Notes: generated by a model from the letters alone, not told the origin. A stretch of DNA of 64,000 bases from Triplophysa rosa (GCF_024868665.1 NC_079905.1:3283351-3347350), one strand, 5' to 3'. Positions 33,311 to 47,407 are shown, numbered from the stretch's first letter. Made by a program: numbers and translations.

Positions 33311-35579
33311 AGCTTGCTGTAATATCTGGCAGCTGGGCTAGCGTGTAAACTGCATTCGTGCCTCTCTCTCCCTCAACCTTTCTGGTTGTATCTCAGTGCC
33401 TCTTGAGCACTGCCTCCAATCCAATCACAGGCAGATCCTTCCACTCTCTCTCTCTTTCTCTCTCTCGACCGTATCTTTCTACTATCACTCACAAATACTG
33501 TAAATATACATTAAAAGTACATTCAACCCCGAATCTCACATACACCAATTTTCACCCTCCAACAAAACTTGTGCTCAATGACACAAAGATGAACCACCAA
33601 TGCATTCCCATATTCATAATGCGTTTTTCGCTGGCTTAAGGTTTTTAGGTTAAATACAAAAACAGCAAGTCACCACAATTGTTTTACCACACAGGAAATA
33701 GTATATCGTCAATTAGAGCTTTGCATTAAATTTGTTAAAAAAAACATGTTAATCATGTTCTTTCATGCATTTTGTATAACGCATGGTTGGCAGGGGGAAT
33801 TGAATTCCATTTCTGTTCAAAATATTGAGGGTTTACATCTTTTATCCATGCAATATACCCTCCAAATGGTATACAAATTTAATGCATAAAAATAGTGGGA
33901 TGTTTGGTTTAAAAATAAAAATGTTCTTACCTTTGAAACACTTCAAAATGCACCGGTCATCCGAGCCACCTCGCCAGACCAAACCGGACACATTCTTGCA
34001 TGCAGAGCCAGCTAAAAAGAGTGACACATAATGGAAGGGTCTTTAGTTATTTTTTACATTCATGCATTTGACTTATGCTTTTGTCAAAAGCTAGTTATGA
34101 TGCATTCCAGAAACATATTTATCATCCATCCCATGACCTTGCTTTACAGGTTGACTTGATGTTGCATTTATAGCTTGTGAAACCGCACGACGAGACCAAT
34201 TATGTCATTGTGCTTGAGTACATAGACAAACTACGTATTTAAAAATCAATTCCAGACTGACTACAGGAAGGATTTCTGTGTGTTGACTTCAGGAAGTCAA
34301 ACTCGATTGCAAGGCTTAAGTTAAATGATATGGAAAACTGATATATTGACTTTCAAAGTAATGGTTATTCAATACTTCACACAACAACAACGTGGCTCGT
34401 GCCAAAACAAAAAAGTATATATTTACAATTCTGTACAACGGAGGCCTGCAAATGTACAGCGATTGCTCCAGCGAACGCTACTGTAAACACATTTTTTCAA
34501 AATGATGAAACAAATGTATTTTCCATAGCAATACCACGCATGCTGTTTTACGTTCGTCTTTAAGAAGGATAAGTGCTGTGGAACGTTTGATCATCTTTGT
34601 AGATCAGGTACGGGCTGTAAAATGATCCCTGCTGGAGTCTCTTATGTACTGTCTTTTTCAATCAGCTCCACACACGGCTTTCTCGCTCACTTCCTCTGGC
34701 TCGCAGTGGCGCCCTGTAGGGAATTGAGTATTGTGAGTCTCTTGTCTCTCTCGTTTTCTGTCACACACACACAAAATCCAACAGCACGCACTCTCACGCA
34801 AACAAACATCACATTCAGAGAAGAGACACCGAATGTGCGAGGAGAATGTGCCACAAGAGTTTAGATCGGACAGTCAAACCGATTATCATTAGCTTGAGCC
34901 GTTCATTCTGTACTGGAAGAGGAAGCTCGCTTTATGGGAATGCTGGACATGGGTTCACGCTGGAGACAGCAGGAAATGAGACCCCGCAGCAGGAAGTTAT
35001 TGATGTGAAGTAATGGGCGGTCGTGTTTTTACCTGAGATTATAGCAGAAGAGAGAGAAGGAATTCAAAGAAAATGCTAGGAATTATTCCAAACTTTCGGT
35101 TTGCAAAGACGCACAAGACTGCCTGAAAATATCCGTTTCTCAAGTGTGGATCTGCTTGGAACGGAAGATGCATTATAGGTTCATGCATTGACGGTAGGTT
35201 TCAAATGGAGAAAATCATATATACGTCTAAACAAATAAATCTTTAAACTTGTCTGTACCTGTTCTTAGGATTCATCTTTGATTGACAGTTGAAGTACAGA
35301 AGATCAATCAAATTCCTCCAAGGACCTCACTGTCATACATCCATCGATGAATAAAGCTAGGTTTTGAGTTCCGTAAGCCAGCCTGTAAGACAATGCTTGA
35401 CTGCCGCTGTCATCTGTTTAACAAAAACAAACAAAAGGAAATAAATATGGTTAGAAAGGAGATTGTTCTGCACCAGCATGTCACCAGAGACGCATTACAT
35501 TTGGCTGCCTGTTATTAGATCTGTTTGTTTAACACAAATAAAAACAACAGATTCTGCTAAATCTACCAACACAATCACA
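33311..35579. other. unannotated sequence
   Basis: Nothing recognised beyond short CT-rich and CA-rich runs (33440-33470, 34760-34775). Confidence 0.4.
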
Positions 35580-35848
35580 TGTTTGTAAGCATTGTACGAG
35601 ATATATTCATATGAATTGAATCATTTCATATGTTTAAATCATACGTTTTAGTACGATGTGCTTTGCACCAGTTACAGTTTGATGTAGAGGCTGAGTTAGG
35701 GGTGGGGTTTCATTACTTTTCCCGACATTTCTAATAGTCGTACATTTTCGTGTAATTCACTTCGTATGAATTCATACGAATTAGCCACCCCATGGTAAAA
35801 GCAGAAACGAATTTTCGGAAAATCAGGCTGAATTACTCACGATAAAAA
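35580..35848. repeat. MITE family D copy
   Basis: ACGTTTTAGTACGATGTGCT with GCACCAGTTACAG on the left. AATTCACTTCGTATGAATTC and ATACGAATTAGCCACCCC on the right. Both are TACGA-rich inverted arms. Confidence 0.65.
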
Positions 35849-36133
35849 GTGACACTTTTATTTAAATCTCCCTGTAGAAAAGTATTGTTTCTTGGTTTTC
35901 AGTTTCTAAGAATGTCTGGTAATCATCATAAGTAAGCAATAAAACATTCAATGCAGGAAATATTGTGATGCCATATCTTCACAATAGTAGATTCTAAATG
36001 TTTTTATATATCTTTTAAAAATGATACTACATTAAAAATATATAAAAACATCTTCATATATTCATTAGAACTGGGGTCATGGCTCATCTGTAAAGGGCTT
36101 GAATCAATATGTTCAGCTCTAATCTTTAGCCAG

Positions 36134-36517
36134 TTAAAGGGAAAATTCACCCAAAAATTAAAATTCTGTCATCATTTACTCACCTTCGAGTTGTTGCAAA
36201 TCTGTATAAATTTCTTTGTTCTGAAGAACACAGAGAAAGATATTTGGAAGAATGCATATAACCAGACAGATTTTGCCCCCCATTGACTACCATAGTAGGA
36301 AAAAATACAACTGAAGTCAAAAGTGCCCCAGAACTGTTTGCAGTCCTACATTCTTCAAAATGTGTTCTTTTGTGAATGATAAATAATAATGATAAAGTAA
36401 TTTTCAAAGGGCAAGATCTGTTTGGTTATAAGCATTCTTCCAAATATCTTTCTCTGTGTTCATCAGAACAAAGAAATGTATACAGATTTGGAACAACTCA
36501 AAGGTGTGTCCCTTTAA
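36134..36517. repeat. palindromic MITE family A copy, long variant
   Basis: TTAAAGGGAAAATTCACCCA ... GTGTGTCCCTTTAAA. It carries the GAGTTGTTGCAAATCTGTAT subtype arm shared with 13507-13856. It has two CATTCTTC-type internal arms and an AT-rich centre. Confidence 0.8.
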
Positions 36518-37254
36518 ATACACCTTGAAAACTAAATTGAATTAATACATGTATACCATTGGTTGGGGTTGAACAGGATGATTGATTCATATAAAACTTT
36601 CAAAACGTCTTCAATTATAAATCAAACGCTGTTAAAGAATAATTTATCAGCACAGATTTTGTCGTGAATCACCTACTACAGTACAGAAAACCAGCTTCAT
36701 GTGTGCACTTCAAACAGATACTTTGCTTGTAAATGTAATCCAGACTAAATTTAAAGTAATTAAGTGCTTCACTATCTGCCTCTCATGCATGTGCAAAAAG
36801 ATCGCTTGAAGGATGGAGAGAGACTTGTTCTGTTCACCTCGTCTTTCCTCTCTCCGAGTTGACTGTGTGGTCTCTCTGTTCATAGAAAGAGAGAGAGGCA
36901 GATTGACATTCAATCCCACATCAGGATCATATCGGTGGAATAGTGATTAGCGGATCAGCATTCTGCTCACGTGAGTTCCACTATCAATGAGTGAGTGAGC
37001 GAGACGGAAAGCGAGATAGTGGCTCTGTTTCAAAACCTAGAGTGCTTCCTCGCTGCCTGTTGACTGTGTAGGCAGCATCCTTACTTCCATTTGCATCATG
37101 AGCATCGCAATGCATTTTAGGATATATCCTTATTCATGAAGGATATGAATGAAACGGTGCTTTACAATTTGGCAAATATTAGGGAATTTGGCAAAAATTT
37201 GGCATTTTAAACACACGCAAACTAAGTTGCCTACCTTTTGCAAGAGCAACTAGG

Positions 37255-37466
37255 GGTGCACAAATGATGCTTCCTCTATACATCCATAGAACCTTTCTAT
37301 TGCACAAATAGGTTGTTAATAGTGGAAAAAAGATTCTACCAACTATAAAGAGATTAAACGAAATTGTTCTTTTAATATATTTAGACTATAAGGTCATTTG
37401 GGATCCAAAAATGGTCCATTTATGGCATCACTGTGAAGAACCCTTTGGCACCTTTCTAGGATTATA
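37255..37466 (-). repeat. GAACCTTT-type MITE (family F) fragment
   Basis: ATAGAACCTTTCTATTGCAC, then TATGGCATCACTGTGAAGAA with CCCTTTGGCACC. Same family as 42003-42266. Confidence 0.5.
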
Positions 37467-38073
37467 AGAGTGAAATGCAAAAAGAGAGAGCAACTGCAGG
37501 TTCAACAGGTGTAAGGAGGAGAAAAATGGGAAGTAGAATCTCAGGGATGTTGTTGTAAAGTAACGTCAAAAGCGGAGATGATGCATTAAGCGTGACTGAT
37601 GAAGATGTATAGCATGAGCACACACGCACGCTCCATCACACCACGGCACCTGCGAGTCTTCATATGAACTGATAAACACGCACGTGCACCTGGTTGGCAC
37701 GCAGAAAGCAAGGGTGCGAAAGAACTGGGCGGCTTGACGTAACTTGCTGTACAATATAATATAGTCACCTAAACAAACCACAGAGATGACCACACAGACA
37801 CAGACGTGTGTGGGGAAAGAGCTGGATCACATGGGGAATACAAAAGGAATAAGATAACGGGATGATTGATGACATAAAGAATGAAGGGTAGCAGGTGTGT
37901 GAGGATGGAAAGAGACAATTATAGAAAAAGATGAAAGGAGGGACGAATAGAGAGAGGAAATAGAAAAATTAGAGAAAATGAGGGATGGGATGAAGACATG
38001 AAGAAGTAGAGAAAAAAAGAAAGATGCAAAAGAAATGGAACAAAAGGAAGTCAGGAAGAAAGGAAGGAAGGGA

Positions 38074-38206
<133 letters not shown>

Positions 38207-38474
38207 GAGACATAAGAGGAGCACAATTATGTACAGGAATGTGGAAGCAATGAAATATGACAAAATAAATGATGGAAAAAGAGCTGAAAAAGAACGTGGG
38301 GTCAGAAAACAATGACAGAGAAAGAGAGGGAGGGAGCCGTGTCTCACAGAGGGGATCCATCATGTGCGGTACATACTGTACATGCGGTGATCAATGATAT
38401 GAATCTGAGGGAGGAAAAATGATCATAGCAGAGAATGGACTCACACCAGCTCTTCCGAGACACAGCGTTCTCTA

Positions 38475-38497
38475 AACACACACACACACACACACAC
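38475..38497. repeat. (CA)n microsatellite
   Basis: About 11 CA units. Confidence 0.85.
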
Positions 38498-38999
38498 CGC
38501 ATTCACAGCAATGCAGTCCCTGCAAACAGAGCTCGAGTCCAAAATCACCAGAGGCTTATTGCAATTAATGAAGCATGCGCCTCTGTTGTCCAAAACCGAC
38601 GTTGTGTAAAAGCGCAGAGTGCTTCGGATACGCAAACTCGACGGCCAATCTACACGGGCACGTGCATGAAATCTACCGGATGACTTTTGAAAAGGTGAAT
38701 TGAAACGCAATGTGAGCCGTGCAAAAACATGTGGTCATCTTCAAGGTGAGGATAATCACCATCTGGCCAGCCATCTGCAATTATGTAATGCCTTTCACTT
38801 CAAAAGAGCGCAGTGATTTCTAGGGGGTGGGAGGGATGAGGTGAGCTTCCAGCACATCATTTGTAACACTCTGGACATACGGAGAACAAGCGTGGTGGAG
38901 GTGCCATCCTGCAATATGGACAACCACATGTTCACATTTTTAGTATAATATGAAGCTTGTCATTTTGCCTAAACACAGATATAGTCCAGTGCAAGAGCA

Positions 39000-39192
39000 T
39001 TTAAAGTGATAGGTCACCAAAAATGAAAAAGCTATCATCATTTACTCACCCTCTTGTCATTTCAAACCTTTATGACTTTCTTCCGCAGAACACAAAAGAA
39101 GATATTTTGAAGAAAGCTGGAAAACGAACAGCACTGGCCCCCATTCACTTCTATTGTATAGACACAAAACCAATGTGAACTATCACTTTAAG
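39000..39192. repeat. palindromic MITE family A, deleted copy
   Basis: The left arm is intact (TTAAAGTGATAGGTCACC ... GCAGAACACAAAAGAAGATA). Most of the right arm is missing, with the sequence jumping from GACACAAAACCAATG to TGAACTATCACTTTAA. Confidence 0.75.
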
Positions 39193-39290
39193 TGTTATTA
39201 AAACTGATCTACTGTATAAAAAAGCGAATATATTGATTGTTCGGTTAAATTGTTGCATAAACAGTGTTGATTTAAAAACGTCAACACTAT

Positions 39291-39560
39291 TTAAAGGGAC
39301 AGTTCACCCAAAAATGAAAATTCTGTCATCATTTAGTCACGCTTATGTTGTTCAAAACCTGTATATGGCTCTTTCCTCTGTGTAACACAAAAGAAGATCT
39401 TTTGAGAAATGTCTCAGTGGTTTACAATGGAAGTCAATGAGGCCCAATGTTGTTTGGTTGCCAACGTTCTTCAAAATATCTTCTTTTGTGTTCTGCAGAA
39501 GAAAGAAAATCATACAGGTTTGAAATGAAATGCATATTTCATTTTTTGGGTGAACTACCT
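39291..39560. repeat. palindromic MITE family A copy
   Basis: TTAAAGGGACAGTTCACCCA ... TTTTTTGGGTGAACTACCT. The arms are well preserved (TCTTCAAAATATCTTCTTTT). It lies only 100 bp from the copy at 39000. Confidence 0.82.
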
Positions 39561-42002
39561 CTATACGCTACTTAATACACTTACGAATATATGCATTAGT
39601 CATGTCAACCACATAGGTGAAAGAAATACAATTATTCAACTATTCTTTACCAAAAATTAAACTCATGTTATGCTTTTATATTTATACATCAACAAAATGA
39701 ACTAATTTCTAATGCAAACTCACATAAACTTTTATTTTTTATTCAGGGGAATCTGTTACATCCAACTCTGTGTATAACATTAAAAATCTAGAAAAAATAT
39801 TGAATAATGTACCATATAATGTAAAATCTAAAACATAATCACAGTTTTTTTTGTGTGAGGAAAATGAATGGCTTATTCTAATGACCATCCATAATAAAAG
39901 AAGGTACGTTTTTATTGAACACCGGTGTCTAAGAATGTTGATGCCACAGTTGTATAAAACAAATAAGCCACAAAAGCCTGCGTGCTACAGTAATTTCACT
40001 TTAGTAAGGGCTTATTGCGGCTTATACAGTAGCTTTTACAAACCTTCGCATATAAATCAAGCAGCAGGCGGTACTCAAAGGTCACCACAGGCAATTTCCA
40101 TTGTTCAACTGTTGCAATTTTAAAAGTTCAAAGCCGGCAAACGCCGTTTGTTACATGGCAAAGCACGCTGATAAAGTCAATCTAAACTATGTGACCGAAA
40201 CTTCCTCGTCTTCAAAGAAACACTGTCACGAAATCTCCAGTCAATCTAAAATCCATCCGTTGAACAGTTCGCCCGTCGCACGCAGTGTGAAATTGAGGTT
40301 TCACCGCAAATAATAGAATTTTAAAGGGTCCACATCAAGCTAACTCAGACACTATTCCTCCTTTCAGCATAATGTGAATAAAACATCAGATAGAGGCAAT
40401 CACGAGCGGAAGCCGAACGTAGGGCTCAGCAGCACAAAGGGCCAAATTTAAGATAGAAGCCATTAAGCAGAAGTGCGTTTTGCAGGGCTTTTAAGACTCT
40501 TTATGAGTTTGTCTCTTAGCCTTGTGCCCCAGGCAAAGAGTTGATTAGTTTTACCATCCGTTTGTTTCTCACCATCTTGCTTCTTGGTGTTTGTCTACGC
40601 ACTGTTAATGCACTTTCACCGTCATGGGTGGAATGGCTGAGCACTGATAGCCTTATTTTGATTGCCGCGTTTTGCTTTTAGGCGCAGACATATTTAAGCC
40701 AAAACACGTTATGAAAAACTTGCAGTCGAGACTCCAACACACCATCCTTGGAAGTTCACTATATATATGACCCGACACTTGAGCTCTTGTCCTACGGGTC
40801 TATTTGGGGTTAAACGCTCTGTCTTACCTGTTTCCCTTCAATTCTCCACCCAAATGTCACTTCCACTCCCACTCCGGCATCGGCTCTATCCTTCCAAAGG
40901 TTACAGTGACGCCCCTGGCACGGTGGACATTTGCAAATAGACACAAGAGATGATAAATGATTGGAAAATGAGCATTAAAACACGCTCACATTGAGGCAGA
41001 GATTTGCTGGAATCAGCTTTTTTCATGGGTACATGCGGAGTGCCCAATAAGGACCCAATATTGCGTTACACTTGATAAATGCTGATAGTAGCAAAGGGTG
41101 ACTGCCTAGCTCTCTTCCCTGAGGACAAAACCCAGCAGTTTGACAAGGGTAGTTTTGCAAGTGTAATTTGGCTGGTTGTCCATAATGGTTTAGGTAATAC
41201 CATTTAGCTGCAGAGAAGAGCGGAGGAGAGTCCCTCCAACCCTGCGGGCGTCATGATAGTGTCATCGCGTGCTTGGAACAACACCCCCTTCATTTTTTTA
41301 TGCCCTCCCACCTCTTCCCCGCATTGCAGACCCGGGCCTAAGTGGTGAAGACAGACCTGAGCCAGTAGCACGACACTGTGAGGTCAGTGCGCCGGGCATT
41401 AGGAAGAGGACAATGCCGGAAAACTGACACCATTAGAGTTTGGCCGGCTTTCCAGGGCACTTGCCAACCGTGCACATCCATTGTCTTGGCCATCCTATAA
41501 TACTAATCCCACCCCCATATCAGTCTCTGTTGTGGCTCCACTAAGCAGTCCTTCAGAGACTAAGTCTGAAAGTATCTGTGGCAGATGCCAACAAAGACAT
41601 TTTGTTGGTATTGTTAGAATATCAAAGAGCTGGTTGGACGATTAAAAAAATGTGGAAAAATAATGTAGTGTTCATACAATATGCAATACAGATTCCCAAA
41701 CGCACCAGAAAACAGGCTCTGTATTTAAATAAGCATACACTTACATCAAATTCAGGAAAGTCTAGAGCGAGGCATTTTGCCAACTTATTGCTCTTTGCTG
41801 TCTAACTGGTTAAAACAATTAAATTGAGGGGAAACAAATAGGCCAACTATTGTACATTAGGTCAATAGAATAGAACAATTTGTTTGTCTGACAATATACA
41901 AAGGAACATGAAGTTCAAGATGTTGAGGCTAGTCTTAGGTCAGGCCTTCTATGCTTGAAACGATACGATGATGTCTCTGAAAACCACCATTGCACATCTA
42001 GA
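39561..42002. other. unannotated sequence with a non-repetitive block
   Basis: No gene recognised. 41000-41530 is repeat-free and GC-richer, with distinctive stretches such as GTAATTTGGCTGGTTGTCCA and CATAATGGTTTAGGTAATAC. It is the strongest visual candidate in the window for a conserved non-coding element, but this is inference only. Confidence 0.3.
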
Positions 42003-42266
42003 CTAGTGTTTCTGAATACTTCGCTCTTAAAAATAAAGGTGCTTCACGATGTCATTGAAGAACATTTTTTGTCTAAATGGTTCCATAAAGAACCTTTAAC
42101 ATCTGAAGAGCCTTTCTGCTTACAAAAGGTTCTTTGTGGCGATGAAAGGTTCAGATTGTAAAAATGTAAGAAACAATGGTTCTTTAAAGAGCCTTTGTCT
42201 GAACGGTTCTTTGTGGAACCAAAAATTGTTCTTCTATGGCATCGCTGTTGAAGAACCTTTTAAGCA
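42003..42266 (+). repeat. GAACCTTT-type MITE (family F) copy
   Basis: Many AAGAACC / GGTTCTTT words in both orientations, for example GGTTCCATAAAGAACCTTTA and GGTTCTTTGTGGAACC. The left end is CTTAAAAATAAAGGTGCTTC, a common fish short repeat. Confidence 0.65.
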
Positions 42267-45183
42267 ACTTTATAATTAATAGTGGACGGGTTGAAACAAC
42301 CCAGCATTTTTGTGCACAGTCCGGATGTCTCCCATTTCTAAAATACCCATTTCAGGTCTTGGAGTAGTCGACTAACAAATTGAGTTGATTTCGATTCTGT
42401 CAGGGAGATATCCTACACCTGTACTATGTCGTGTCCTCCAGGAACAGGCGATTCAGGATTCATTCACCGTTCACTGCAACAACAACGTGCAGAGCAGAGG
42501 TTTCAGCCTGGAGTTAGAGAGCGGATGAAGGTCAAGTCTTTTTTGAGTCACACAGCAATGACCAAATAGGTCACGGCTCGACCTTGCTATCCCTCGATCA
42601 TCCTCTTGATAAATCTAGGGGGGTTTGCTCTGCCTTTGGTGAGCAGACTGGGAGAAGAGCATCCGATGAAGGTCGATGAATTTAATAAAAGCCTTATTGC
42701 TTGTACAATGGTGTCAAGATTAATGTGATGAAAAAAACATGTGGGATAAAGACAATTACGAATTCAAATTTTTGCTACAAAAATACGAAGATCCTAGGCT
42801 TCAAAAAAGAAGTCATTTCAACACAGGTATTTGACGAGGAAACAACTTCGTATGAATTTGTAAGTTAGTTTAAAGTTGTAAAATTTCTTAGTTTAAACAT
42901 TTGTTCTACTGCAAATAAAATATGGGCTCATGTGATTTGCAAGTCTTTTAGTTTTCATTTTATTCTAATTTCTAAATAGCGTCCCAACACTTCCGGAATT
43001 TGGGTTGTACTGTTTTGAATGAGTCACTTCGTACAAAGATCCAGCTGGTTAAAAAATAACAAAATATTATGAACATTCCTTCACATTCTCCAAATATCCA
43101 CAGCTAGGAAGAGGCACAAAAACAACATGAGAAAAAACTAAAGCACTTCATTCATGATAGTGACAAATATCCTTCAATACAACCCACCTCCAAGGGTCCT
43201 ATTTCTCTCAATATTCTAGAACTTCCTTGCCTCCAAACAACACTAAAACCTGCACGAAAGTTCCTCGAGCAGTAAGAAAGCGGGCAGAGATGATGTACAG
43301 GACACAGAGGGGCAGCGGGGCGGCTCTTGAGAGCCATCATGTGCTTTGGCAGCGGGCGCTGTGACGACTGTGGCTGTGGGGCAAAGGAGGACTTGATGTG
43401 TTACGCTCCGTTAGATCTCTTCTTCATCTTCCAGTCTGCACCGCCGCTGTTTGCGAATCGTGTTGTGGATGAGGAGGAGGCTGGAGTTTATTAACACAAC
43501 TCTGCCAAAAGCAACTGAGGTGGAAACGTGGAGAAAACAAATGAGTGTAAATGTGACGAACAGACAATATGAACTGCAAAAATCGTAGTTTTTTTAGACG
43601 ACTAGAAGTGAATATGAGTGTACTTTGGCATGTTTATCCGTATATTATACATCCTGTATAGCTAGACAAATATATCCATATTTAAGTTTATTCAACGAGT
43701 CTGAATATCATACGCAGTGTCACTTCTCAAGTAGACACTTTGTTTAGTAATTAAAAACTCATTTAAAGCTCATGATGATAGAATGGCTCAGAAATAAACA
43801 CAGTATTTCATATATGAACACTTAATGTAAAATTGTTCTTAACAGTTCTCACAGCTGAACAGAGCAGGAGATGTAAAATTTGACTGCGGCATGCGGATAT
43901 GTATCCCACATGAATAAATACAAACAAAGGAAAATATATGCAAAGGATATGAATCATCTGCTCAGCCTCCAGGTGAAGAAGTTTACTTTTTAAAACACTT
44001 AAGATATGTGAATCATAACGAAGACATCAACTTGAACTCTTTGTTAATTCCTGACGTTTTGGTTTTGAATGAAGAGGGCTCATCTGACCTTCATGTATTG
44101 GGGCTGTAGACTCTTGAAGCAGGGAAACTCACAGTTAGGACAAAAAATAAATCACAACAAAACCAGACAGGTCCGATGGAATGCATCTTTTGTGGAAACG
44201 TTACAAATGATGTGAGAAATGCTTTAAAACCTACAAGGGAGCCTGAACAAATTTGATGAGCACAGAATACAAGACACTTATAAATCACCTTGCAGTGTGT
44301 CGGTAGTCCTTTAAGAAGCAGATTTGTAATGTTTGAAGTTAAAATAAATAATTTTACAACTCTCTTGCATCATCACAACTGAGATATGGTACCAAAGCTG
44401 CTTTTGTGGCGCAACCATTTTGGACAGTTAGGAAAAACTGCAATGCAAGAGCATGTTCCAGGTTCACTCCAATGCACTGAAAAATATTAGACAATTTTCA
44501 ATTATTCATTTACTAATTATTCACAAGTTTGTTATTGGGCCCTCATTGCACACAGCAACAAAAACTATCAATATTATCGTTCATTGTCCACCCTTCATTC
44601 ATCAATGAAATCATCTGGTTTGTCATGACGTCATAGACACAAGTTCTTTAGATCCGGAAACACGCTCACCCAGCGTCAGGCAGAAGTACTGCAAAGGTGC
44701 AATCAGAACCCCTCTCGCTATCAAAGTTAATGAGTCGTTCCGCGTGCACACCCTAATTTATGGGCGCTGGCCTGGCCCGTCGCAGTCCTGCCTGCACGGC
44801 CAGCCTGCCGCTCTTCCCCCTGCCAATGTTTATCTGCAACGGCCAACCGAGTGCGTATGAGTGCAGATTTGTGTGGGTGGTTGAAGTAGATGCATTGTGG
44901 GGGGAGCGCTGAGTTTAGGTCTGATTAGAACTCAAATGTGTTTTTGTGTCGTGTAAGTTGGCCAAAGGGGATTTGAGTCATGGCGGTCGAGCGATGGAGT
45001 CGAAGTTGGTAAGTAACAGCGGAGATAAACTTGTACTCTATGTGTGAGATACTTGAGGGTGATGTGGTGAAAGATCTAAGCTGGAAACTTAAAGGTTACA
45101 GACACTGCTAAGGGAATGACCTTATTTAAGTTATTTTCATTGTGCACTTGGAGAGAAAATAACTTTTCTGTATAACAGGCTGC
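42267..45183. other. mostly unannotated sequence
   Basis: Contains the weak candidate exon at 43411-43501 and a GC-richer repeat-free block at 44640-44900 (CTAATTTATGGGCGCTGGCC). A possible family D relic is at about 42745-42860. Confidence 0.3.
43411..43501 (-). CDS. candidate terminal exon of an unidentified gene
   Basis: On the minus strand a pyrimidine-rich stretch ending TTTTGGCAG precedes an open frame. After one leftover base it reads VVLINSSLLLIHNTIRKQRR then CRLEDEEEI and stops at TAA (43413-43411). The composition is a hydrophobic helix followed by a basic then acidic tail, like the cytoplasmic end of a membrane protein. I do not recognise the protein and found no partner exons upstream, so this could be chance. 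It would place a second gene downstream of gsk3a on the same strand. Low confidence. Confidence 0.2.
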
Positions 45184-45482
45184 TTTAAAGGTCTAGTGTA
45201 TGAAATTTAACAGTGTCTAGTGTTCAGTTTCAGCTGGGGCGCCAGAAATAAACTGTAAAATAACAGGTTTTCCCTGTAAAATGACAACCCCCTCCGTTTC
45301 TTGTAAATTTGTGGTCTTTTTCTGTAATTTTACGTTTTTTGACAGTATTTAAAAAATACATAAAATCTGTAAAAAAAACATTTTTTTCCCCAGTGTAAGG
45401 TCTTTATACACCTCTGAAGACATAGCTATGTGTATTATATTACATTTCTGTCATTAGATCCTCCAAAAATTGGACCTTTAAT
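45184..45482 (-). repeat. MITE family C copy, interrupted
   Basis: AAAGGTCTAGTGTATGAAAT ... AGATCCTCCAAAAATTGGAC with TTTAA, inverted relative to 29695-30078. The middle (45252-45395) is replaced by an ACTGTAAAA...CCCCAGTG segment rich in CTGTAAA, apparently another insertion. Confidence 0.6.
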
Positions 45483-46191
45483 TAAAAAAATACACAACTT
45501 GTGCACCAAGTCTTTAAAGCAGTTCAAATGCAAATGAAACCAAATCAAACCCGTGATTCACTGAAAATCGTCTTCAGCTTAAAACTCATTTGCATTTCCA
45601 CATAATCAAATTTGACGTTTAAGTTACAAAACACACGGCAATTGCAATCATTGATGTCAAACATGGTACGACACATCTTGATGTGCCAAGTCTGAATATA
45701 TGTTTGCACTAATGAGATTTAACAGCTGCAGCTTAGAGGAACATTTGCAAATAATGACTTGAGTTTTCGTCTGTTTCTCACAAAAAGCTTCCGCAAAAGG
45801 GACTATTAGTGACTGAGTGCAACACACTGCTTATGTGACAACAACTCCTGCCATTAGCAATGGTACCGTCATTAGTATAATTTGTAATTACAAGGCCATG
45901 ATCAACACCCATTGAGTTTGTCGATATGTAATATCCATTGAGAGAATATTCCTCTGCCAGCAATAATCTCACTATGACAACCACATACAAATATGTGACA
46001 CTATGGCATTTTCTACAAATAAGGCAACTGTCCATCATGTTTTAATGTGGGGGTAATCATAATCTTGTAGTTCAAAGCCAAAAGTAACAACAGCCGTTAG
46101 TTATCATTATCACTATGGCAACAAAATATTAAATGTACACTTACCTATGAAGTGATGATGCACTTTCCCCTTGGTTTATATTTGAGAAATA

Positions 46192-46353
46192 TCTCCGTGG
46201 TTTTGTGTTCATACAACGGAAATGTGGTTACCAATGTTCTTCAAAATATCTTCTTTTCTGTTCTGCAGAAGAAAGTAATACAGATTTGGAATGACATGAG
46301 GGTGAGTACATTTTTTATTTTTAAAGTTTTTATTTTTGAGTGAATTATCCCTT
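46192..46353. repeat. half copy of palindromic MITE family A
   Basis: Only the right arm is present (TTCTTCAAAATATCTTCTTT ... TTTTTGAGTGAATTATCCC). Confidence 0.65.
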
Positions 46354-47407
46354 CAACATCCAAAGTCTCAGATGGTGTAGTTATAGCGTCTATCATCAAG
46401 AGCTGTCTTGGCCTTGCTAACCAGCCAAACTCTGACCTCTTGTTGACTGCCAAAACCAACCAGCCAAATCGTGACACCCGCTTTCTACTCTGTCCCTGTC
46501 TTGGCCTCGGTGTCAGAGGAAAAGGGTATGTTCAGAAACTCATGAGCACAGATGGTGCAGTGCAGGCCGTAGCGAGAACTGAAATGTCATGCTAATGCCT
46601 CCCATGAGCCAAAGCACAAGAGTCCTGCACTACCCACCGGTCATAGATGAGTGAAGAGGTGTCTTTTCCAGACCTGAATAGACTTTAATGTAGTCTTAAT
46701 ATCCTGTACAGTTTTAAAGAGAAGTCATGCGAGATAAGATGCATCTCAGTTGATCCAAAAAAGTGGACAGGTGAGACACATAGAGCATAAACCTGTTGCT
46801 CATTGTCTGGTTTTGCGTAGCTCTGCCTTCAGTTTAAGTTTTAAGTTACTTTTTTTTTTTTAAAGGGGTGAGATAAATACTGAAAGCTAGGGATGCACCG
46901 ATATGTAAATTTTGGATACTTCTTTGACATTGGAGGGCAATAACCGATATATTGGCCGATATACAGTATCACCATATTAATCAAAAAAATCCTGAGCCTA
47001 TTTTAAAACATTGACCACAGAAAACAAGGTAACATTTAGTCTCTATTTTTCAGAAATTTATTTACCAAGCCTACCTTACGTTAATGTTGATTTAAACAGA
47101 AATGTATTCTCAATAACCACATGTCGAACAGGTCTCAAGACAGAAATCATTCAACCAGAGGAAATGATTTGTAGTTAATCGGTTTTAATATATCGGCCTG
47201 ATTTTATTATCAGACCAATACCGATAATGTCACGAGTCTGTCTGTGTTTTCCTCTTTAGTTTGGACTTTTTGTTCGGTTCTTTTGAGTTCTGTTTCCTGT
47301 CCTGTTTTGTAGTTCTTTTGTTCATTTGTAGTTCTTTTGTTCATTGGTTCCCTGTTGATTGGTCTTCCCCGGGTGTGTCTTGTTACCCTGTTTGATCCTG
47401 TCTATGG

